Assembly: GCA_010093515.1 (NCBI GenBank)
Contig: MU001670.1
Coordinates: 616,894-680,893, forward strand
Direction of reading: 5' to 3'
Origin: Lineolata rhizophorae
Lineage: Eukaryota; Ascomycota; Dothideomycetes; Lineolatales; Lineolataceae
Length of the DNA: 64,000 nucleotides
The notes under the pieces were generated by a model. The model searched no databases. It was not told the DNA's origin and saw only the letters and a program-made list of their open reading frames with translations. A program made the position numbers and the translations under genes. Below are positions 57,986 to 64,000 of this stretch, in pieces; positions within the stretch are counted from its first letter, which is position 1; every line of letters starts with the position of its first letter.

Positions 57986-60045
57986 GAGTTTCCACCAAGT
58001 CCGACGCCGCGGCATGTAAAAAGCAGGGGCTCCAAAACCTACCTTGGCATAAAAAACCCTCAAGAGACTACCACGCCGAAGCCGCCCAGTCCGTACCAAC
58101 AACTTCGCCGACCCCATCGCGTCTCGCACACCCCACAGCACCCTCGTCATCCCTGATGGACCTCCGCGCACCACGTCCCACGCACAACTCCTTTTGTGCC
58201 CGCCCTCGAGCCTCGAGCGCCTTGGCGCCCAGAGCAGCGCGTCGCGGGGGGGCGAGGCCGTGCGTGAGGTAGGCGTTGTTGGACGAGGACGATGTTGAGG
58301 ATGGATCCGGGGGAGTAGGCAGGAGGGAGGCCGCGAAGCAGGGCGGGGTAGGTTCTATATGATGATGCAGAGGAAAGGGCGAAGTGGAGTCTTAGGTGCT
58401 GGGGAAAAAGGGGGAAGCGTGGCCATGGTGGGGCTGGGACGGTCGGGATGTGCGACCAGGCGTCGATTGAAACGGTGGACGAGTAAGTGTTTAATTGAGC
58501 GCCCAGAGCCATAGGCCGAGAAACTTGTTTTGAGACAGATGTTCTTTGATGCCGATGGTTTGGTAGCTAGCTCCTGAGCCAGATAGTCACCAAATTAGTA
58601 GTAGTGCACCAACTCTAAATATATACACCTGTATCTGACATGGAAGACATGCATGTTGACGCGCGATACTTGGCACGAGCAAATAAGGAAAGCGACTACC
58701 GATTCGGGTAGGTACGACGGTGAGTAGCTCGATTCCGGCCAAAGACTCTCCGAAAAGATGAATCGAGATGAAGATATAGATGTCGTCGGCCGGTGGATGG
58801 CGGGGAGACGCAGGTTGACGTCAAGGACTTGGCCTGACGTAGTAGCACATGAACGGTATGTGAAAGGGGAGCTCTGGGACCTCCAGCAGTCAGACAGGGC
58901 AAATCTTCATTTGCGCCGTGCGCCACGGCGGGAGACGACGCGAGAGGAACCCGTCGAATGGCGCGCAGCAGCGTCGACACCACCACCGCCAGCAGAACGA
59001 GATGTCTGTAAGATGCGCGGAGCAGCGGCCGGCGGGCGACACCGGCTTGGAGCGTGTTTCAGGAGCGCACGACGCGCGCCCGCCTTGGTCGTCGTCCGGC
59101 CGGCGGGCTGGTGCGGCTCCGCGGTCGCTCCGGCCGGCGCCGCGGGCAGATTGCGGCGGGCCTGGCCGATCGCCGGACACCACCCTGCAGCAGGATCGCC
59201 TCCCGCATCGTCGATTGCGCGCCGCCGCCCGTTGGAGGCGCGCGCGGCTCGCAGCGCGCGCGCTTGCCCGGGCGCGCCGGTGCCAATTGCCCTGCTTTTC
59301 TGCCGAGAGGGACGCCGCGGAGAAGGGGACGGCTGGAGGCGTGCGTCACGCAAGCCCGGCCTTGCTGCGGGACGACGATGCCACGCGATCTCCATGCCTC
59401 CATAGGTGTACTCGCCGTGAGGCCAGATGCTAGTCGCGGGCCCAGCTCTGCTGGCGAAAGAGAAAGAGAAAAAAAAGGGTGAAAAGGCCAGAGGCTTTCT
59501 CGGGATTTCGGCCGCGTTCTGACCGGGCCCCGGCCCAGGGCCCCGCCGCGCCCGCCGCACCGCCACACCTGGTCGCCCACAAGCTCCCTCCCTTTCCCAC
59601 TTGCTCCCTCCGCGCTTCCTCCCCCCACCAGACCCCGTTCGTGCACCGGCGACGAGCCCGAAGAGTGGCCGGAAGCGGGCTGCAAGTTTCTGCTTGGGGA
59701 CACGCGTCTCGCTGCTCCGATCCGTCCGCGCCTCTCTTGTTTCACCCTTCGGGCAATCAAAGATCTGAAGGCTGAGGCTGCCCGATCCGGCGGCGCTTCG
59801 AGTGGCGTTTGCTGATCATCCACGCCCGCCGCGTCGCCCGCAGCCCACCACCACCTTTGCCCGCACCCGACGCGACGCAGCCACCCGCCGGCTCAAGGCT
59901 CCCTTTTTTTACCCTTCGCGGTGCTCACCACCTTCGCCGCAAAGCACCTCCTCCCTCGCCCAACATTCTCGTCGATCTCGACCCTGTCCTCGCCGCCGGG
60001 CCCGGCTCTCCCGGCTTCCCCGTCGCCTCCACCGCGGCCACCACA

Positions 60046-60524
60046 ATGACCGACCCGGCCGCCGGCGACCCCGTCCCTCCCGCCGGCGACCACCTCGACG
60101 ACGCCGCCTCCTACCCCGTAGACGCGCCCTCTTCGCCAACCTCGTCGTCGACCCCGCCCCTCCCGACCTCGCCCACCAAGGGCCCCGCCGCCGCTGGTTC
60201 TGCCGCCGGCGCTGGCGCCCCCGGCGTGGCCTCCTCGCTCGGGCCGCCGCGCCTGTCGCCGCGCTCCGTCTCCGCCACGGCCGGCATGACGGCCTCGTCG
60301 ACGCCGCTCGGCAACGTCAGCGCCGCGCGCCGGCCCGCCGCCGCCATCGCCCAGCCCCCGCCCACCATCTCGAGCCGCAACTCCGGCCTCAACGTCAGCC
60401 ACGACATCCAGGCCCGCATGAAGGCGTTCCACCTCGGCCGCCAGGGCGCCCCGCCCGGCGCCGCCGCCCGGCCGCAGCCGGCGTCCTCCGTCTCGACCGG
60501 GCCGGGCGGCGTGCCCACGGGTGC

Positions 60525-60556
<32 letters not shown>

Positions 60557-62557
60557 GTAACAGCAATGGCGGTGGCGACACAGGTAGCGGTAGCGGTAGC
60601 GGCAGCGGCTGCCCGCCCGTCGTGGGCGGCGTGCCGGCCGGCCCTGGCGGCGTGCCGGCCGGCCCTGGCGGCGTGCCCGGAGGCTTCAAGCTGCCGCCGA
60701 ACTTGGCAAAGCCCGGCATCAAGAATTTCCAGTCGTCGCCCGCGATACCGGGGCGGCCGTCGCTGGCGGAAAAGCGCGGCCAAGCGCTGCCCGGGGGCTT
60801 GCCGGGGGCGCCGCCAGCGCTGAACGGAGCTCCTCCTGCCGCCGGCGGTAGGAAGAAGCCTGGCTTGAAGCTGTCGCAGATGAACGAGGGGAGCGGGGGA
60901 GGGGACAAGCAGGACGGCGGGGAGGCGGGGCCCAACCAAGGCACGAAACCCCAGGGTGGCACGATGATGGAGAAATACGCCGAGTTTCTGGATCCGAAGA
61001 CGGGGAGTCTGCGGTTCAAGGGGAAGGCGGTTCTGAACTCCGAGGGCGTGCAGTTCTCGACGGGCAACACGTTCAGCATATCATTGGACGAGGTGGACAC
61101 GCTCGACGAGCTGGGCAAAGGCAACTATGGCACCGTGTACAAGGTGCGGCACAGCCGGCCGAAGATGCGCCGGCCGGGCATGGGCTTGGCGGGCAACAAG
61201 GCGTCGAGCACGTTGTCGCCTGCGGTCAAGGGCGAGGAGAACAGCGGCGAGGCGGTGACGCCGACGGCGGGCACGTCGGGCGCCATCATGGCCATGAAGG
61301 AGATCCGGCTCGAGCTCGACGACGCCAAGTTCGCGGCCATCATCATGGAGCTGGACATCCTGCACCGGTGCCTGTCGCCCTTCATCATCGACTTCTACGG
61401 CGCCTTCTTCCAGGAAGGCGCCGTGTACATCTGCATCGAGTTCATGGACGGCGGCTCCATCGACAAGCTGTACGGCGACGGCATCCCCGAGAACATACTG
61501 CGCAAGATCACGCTCGCGACGGTCATGGGGCTCAAGACGCTCAAGGACGACCACAACATCATCCACCGCGACGTGAAGCCGACGAACATCCTGGTCAACA
61601 CCCGCGGCCAGGTCAAGATCTGCGACTTCGGCGTGTCGGGGAACCTGGTGGCCAGCATCGCCAAGACCAACATCGGCTGCCAGAGCTACATGGCGCCCGA
61701 GCGCATCTCGTCGGGCGGCGTCGCCCAGGCGGGTGCCAACCCGGGCGGCGGCACGTACAGCGTCCAGAGCGACATTTGGAGCCTGGGGCTTACCATCATC
61801 GAGTGCGCCATGGGGCGGTATCCGTATCCGCCCGAGACGTACAACAACATCTTTAGCCAGTTGAGCGTAAGTTTTGTGTTTTATTTTGTTTTATTTTGTT
61901 TTATTTTGTTTTAATTTTTAATTATTATTTTTAATTATTATTTTTAATTATTATTTTTTTTCCCCTTCCCCTTTCCCCCACGCTCGACAGCTGACCGTAT
62001 CCGTCTCACTTTTTTTTTTTTTTTGTCGTCCACTCCAGGCCATCGTCGACGGCGACCCGCCCGACCTGCCCGCCCAGGGCTTCTCCGACGCCGCCCGCAA
62101 CTTCGTCTCGGGCTGCCTCAACAAGATCCCCAACCTGCGCCCCACGTACGCCATGCTGCTCCAGCACGCCTGGCTGGCGCCGCTCGTCAAGCCGGCCACG
62201 ATCCCCGAGGCGACCGAGGCCGACGAGGCCGCCGCCGCCGCCGACGCCGACGCCGATGCCGATGCCGATGCCGATGCCGACGAGGAGGAGACCGCCGCCG
62301 CCGCCGCCGACCCGCCGCCGCCGCCACCCGACCCGGCCCAGCTGCCCATGGCGACGGCGCCCGGCGTCGTCGACGACGAGGTGGCGGGCTGGGTGGCGCG
62401 CGCGCTCGAGCGCCGCGGCGCCGGCGGCAGGACGGGCCGCGGCCAGGCGCCGCCGCTGCACAAGGCGCCGCTGGACGCGGTGACGACGCCGAGCCCGGGG
62501 AAGCAGCCGGCGGGGGCGGGGATTGGGATGGGGATGGGGATGGGGATGGGGGGGTAG
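60046..62557 (+). CDS. PBS2: MAP kinase kinase Pbs2 of the HOG osmostress pathway
   Basis: Exons 60046-61866 and 62039-62557 join to 779 aa. Pbs2 (OS-5 in Neurospora) is the MAPKK that activates the Hog1 MAP kinase. The kinase domain runs from about 350: glycine loop ELGKGNYGTVYKV, catalytic lysine K418 in MAMKEIRLEL, HRDVKPTNIL with D509, and DFG at 527-529. The activation segment VSGNLVASIAKTNIGCQSYMAPERI is the Pbs2-type sequence, with S537 and T541 as the expected phosphorylation sites. About 55 residues are inserted between the glycine loop and the lysine. The N-terminal 340 residues are Pro/Gly/Ser-rich with repeated GVPAGPGG units and serve as a docking region in relatives. The C-terminal tail is Ala/Asp/Pro-rich and ends in GMGMGMGG. 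The ATG at 60046 has a good context (CACAATG). Confidence 0.95.
61879..61958. repeat. Tandem AT-rich repeats in the Pbs2 intron
   Basis: Within the single 172-nt intron lie three copies of TTTTATTTTG (61879-61908) and three copies of AATTATTATTTTT (61920-61958). Such repeats vary easily in length and make this intron a polymorphism candidate. Confidence 0.9.
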
Positions 62558-63754
62558 GAGGTGGGTAGGTTGGGGAGGGGACGGGTGGGGTTTGGTTCTT
62601 TGATTTGAGTTTGCTGTGCGGTGATTGCATTCTTCATGGCGTGTAGCACATTGTGGTTTTTTATTTTATTTTATTTTATTTTTACTTTTTTGCCTTTTTT
62701 CCTGCCTTTGGTTTTGAAGTTTGCGATGTTTGGTGGGTGGTGTCTCTGCGCGCGTGCGCGCGTGTGTATGGGGGTTGTGGGTTGGGTGTCGTTGCTGTAG
62801 TTGTTGCTTTGGGGTTGGTGGGTGCGTGATGGGGAACGAAGCATAGTGACTAAGAAACGAGGGGAATGATTGCGGGTAGGATGAGTAGATACAAGGTACG
62901 CGGGGTGGTGTGGCCACTGGATCGACGGCATAATCAATGGAAACGGATATGCATGAGAAGAGTTTCACCCGTAAACCGATACGGACGCATGAAATGTGCG
63001 ATTGCTAAGCTACGGTCACGTTTCGTGAAGTCTCGCGCGTGATTGCTGGCCTTGGGTGGAGGAAATACACGTCTCGAGTGGTTGTATAGGAGGATTACGA
63101 GCATGTGAAGACGCACCCGGCAACCTACAGCCGAGTGCCCAGTGGCCCCGAACCAGAGGGCACGCCTTGGCGATCGCTCCAAATCACAGTGCAAACGACA
63201 AGCTAAATCGCCTTCAAAGTCGGCTTACCGTAGTATTCTTCAAAATGCGAAAAGGAAAAAAGAATGAAGCCTGAAACCACATTCTTGCTGCCGCCGCTGC
63301 TGCTATGCATGTACGTACGCACGCACTCCCCGCCGCCTCGGCGCGACCCGGCTTGGCCGCAGCGGAGCGCCCTATCAGGAAGTGATGATAAGGCGCGGCC
63401 GGCGACCGCGGCTAAGCCCGCTTCGGCGTCTAGTACGTGCCATGTGCACGCGCGCGCACGTACAAAGGGCAGCGAGCGTTGTACACACGTCGTATGCAGG
63501 AAGGCCCCTCCGGACGGGGCTCTTATCGCCCGTCCAGTCGTCCCTGCACATAGGTGCAGGAGCAGAGATCCGGCGAGGCGGCGCGAACCCGCCACATCAC
63601 GGAACGCGCCCGTGGGCGGATCGTCGCGCGCGCCGGGCCCGAGCTACATGCCTACATAAGCTAGCTGACCGGGTTCCGAGTCACCCGGGGTTCCAACTCA
63701 CTGACCCGAAACCACCCATCCTCATGAAAAATCGTGTTTATTCTCTCAACGTAG
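62558..63754. other. Intergenic between Pbs2 and the transposon end
   Basis: 3' flank of the kinase gene with T/A- and G/T-rich simple sequence (62657-62720), then unassigned DNA. A possible transposon terminus lies between about 63660 and 63754. Frames at 63200-63660 have no protein features. Confidence 0.5.
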
Positions 63755-64000
63755 TTACAATTGCCACTCTGTACACATAGACTGAAGTGTTTGAGCTGCT
63801 GTTTCAGCTGCTACTCTTTCTGCTGCCCGTTCCTCAGCGTCGGCATCCCGTTGTGCCTCAAGAAGTTGTGAGGCCTGTACAGCAACCATGATTGTATCTA
63901 TATCTGCAAATCGTTGATTTGGATTAACACGAACTTTCTTTCGTGGCTGTTGAGGCTTAAGAGCCTCAAGTTGACTATTTAATCTTTTATTTTGTGTTTC
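63755..64000 (-). mobile_element. Fot1/pogo-like transposase, C-terminal end (runs off the window)
   Basis: The minus strand is open from the right edge to a TAA at 63757-63755, 82 codons. The translation is AT-rich in codon use, unlike the other genes here. It contains a short coil (ETQNKRLNSQLEALKPQ), a basic PRKKVRVNPNQRFADIDTI segment and a Glu/Ala-rich helix before the stop. The basic block followed by a P-N-x-x-F-x-x-I pattern is characteristic of the C terminus of fungal Fot1/Pot/Tan transposases (pogo branch of Tc1/mariner, CENP-B-type DNA binding plus DDE catalysis). The DNA-binding and DDE domains would lie beyond the window, so whether the copy is intact cannot be told. No stop or frameshift is seen in the part present. 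Confidence 0.7.

Larger units (their letters stand above)
56329..60045. other. Large divergent gene-free region
   Basis: About 3.7 kb between the carrier start and the Pbs2 start. It is GC-rich at both ends (56350-57120 and 58900-60045), the latter probably the long leader and promoter of the kinase gene. Many overlapping frames have Arg/Pro/Ala-rich translations without motifs. A 121-codon minus frame (58512-58147) is the most protein-like but is not supported by any family feature. Confidence 0.45.

Noticed and set aside
59893-61124. Minus-strand frames of over 330 codons opposite the Pbs2 N terminus
   Set aside because: They are antisense shadows of GC-rich, Pro/Gly-coding sequence; the plus strand encodes a firmly identified kinase.
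1-64000. A secondary-metabolite cluster or bacterial-type defence system
   Set aside because: No polyketide, peptide-synthetase or terpene core enzyme, no CRISPR array and no operon structure; the two MFS carriers and the permease are ordinary fungal transporters.

Overview
This window is nuclear DNA of a filamentous ascomycete (Pezizomycotina). Protein-coding genes are GC-rich at third positions and split by short GT-AG introns. The gene set is typical of moulds: a HET-domain protein, a Pbs2-type HOG MAP kinase kinase, a DIP2-type double adenylate-forming protein, GABA-permease and DHA1/ACS transporters, and a Fot1/pogo-like transposase fragment. Class (perhaps Sordariomycetes) is a guess. 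No rRNA, convincing tRNA, CRISPR or bacterial operon structure was seen.

Layout. 0.7-3.4 kb: a LanC-like zinc protein (+) convergent with a small unknown protein (-). 4.5-8.6 kb: a DHA1 transporter with one GC-AG intron and prefoldin subunit 4 (both -). 10.2-12.3 kb: amino-acid/GABA permease (+). 13.0-20.1 kb: golgin CASP/Coy1 (-) and a Vps3/TRAP1-like CORVET subunit (+), divergent from a 439-bp shared promoter. 20.9-27.7 kb: a DIP2-like protein of about 2,166 aa (-). 29.7-31.1 kb: peroxisomal acyl-CoA thioesterase ending in SKL (+). 32.4-34.4 kb: 2-isopropylmalate synthase (+). 36.6-41.8 kb: ACS-family transporter and a membrane-anchored pepsin-like protein lacking the usual catalytic motifs (both +). 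42.0-44.6 kb: HET protein (-). 45.4-51.6 kb: coiled-coil KEN-box protein, a stand-alone SRA/YDG candidate and ribosomal protein S5 (all +). 52.8-56.3 kb: BolA2-like protein and an auxin-efflux-type carrier (both -). 60.0-62.6 kb: Pbs2 MAPKK (+). 63.76 kb to the right edge: the C-terminal end of a Fot1/pogo-like transposase (-).

Most genes are independent housekeeping, transport or signalling functions, so the window does not read as one metabolic cluster. The best leads are the SRA/YDG protein (a possible reader of methylated DNA) in a genome with RIP-like decay at 52.2-52.5 kb and a transposon end; a stop-free, frame-shifting last intron in the thioesterase that would decide whether the product carries a peroxisomal signal; a LanC-like protein whose histidine motif sits on a 14-nt micro-exon; and the protease-like protein without catalytic aspartates. 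Exon boundaries were set by hand from splice consensus, reading frame and protein-family continuity, and total lengths were checked to be multiples of three.
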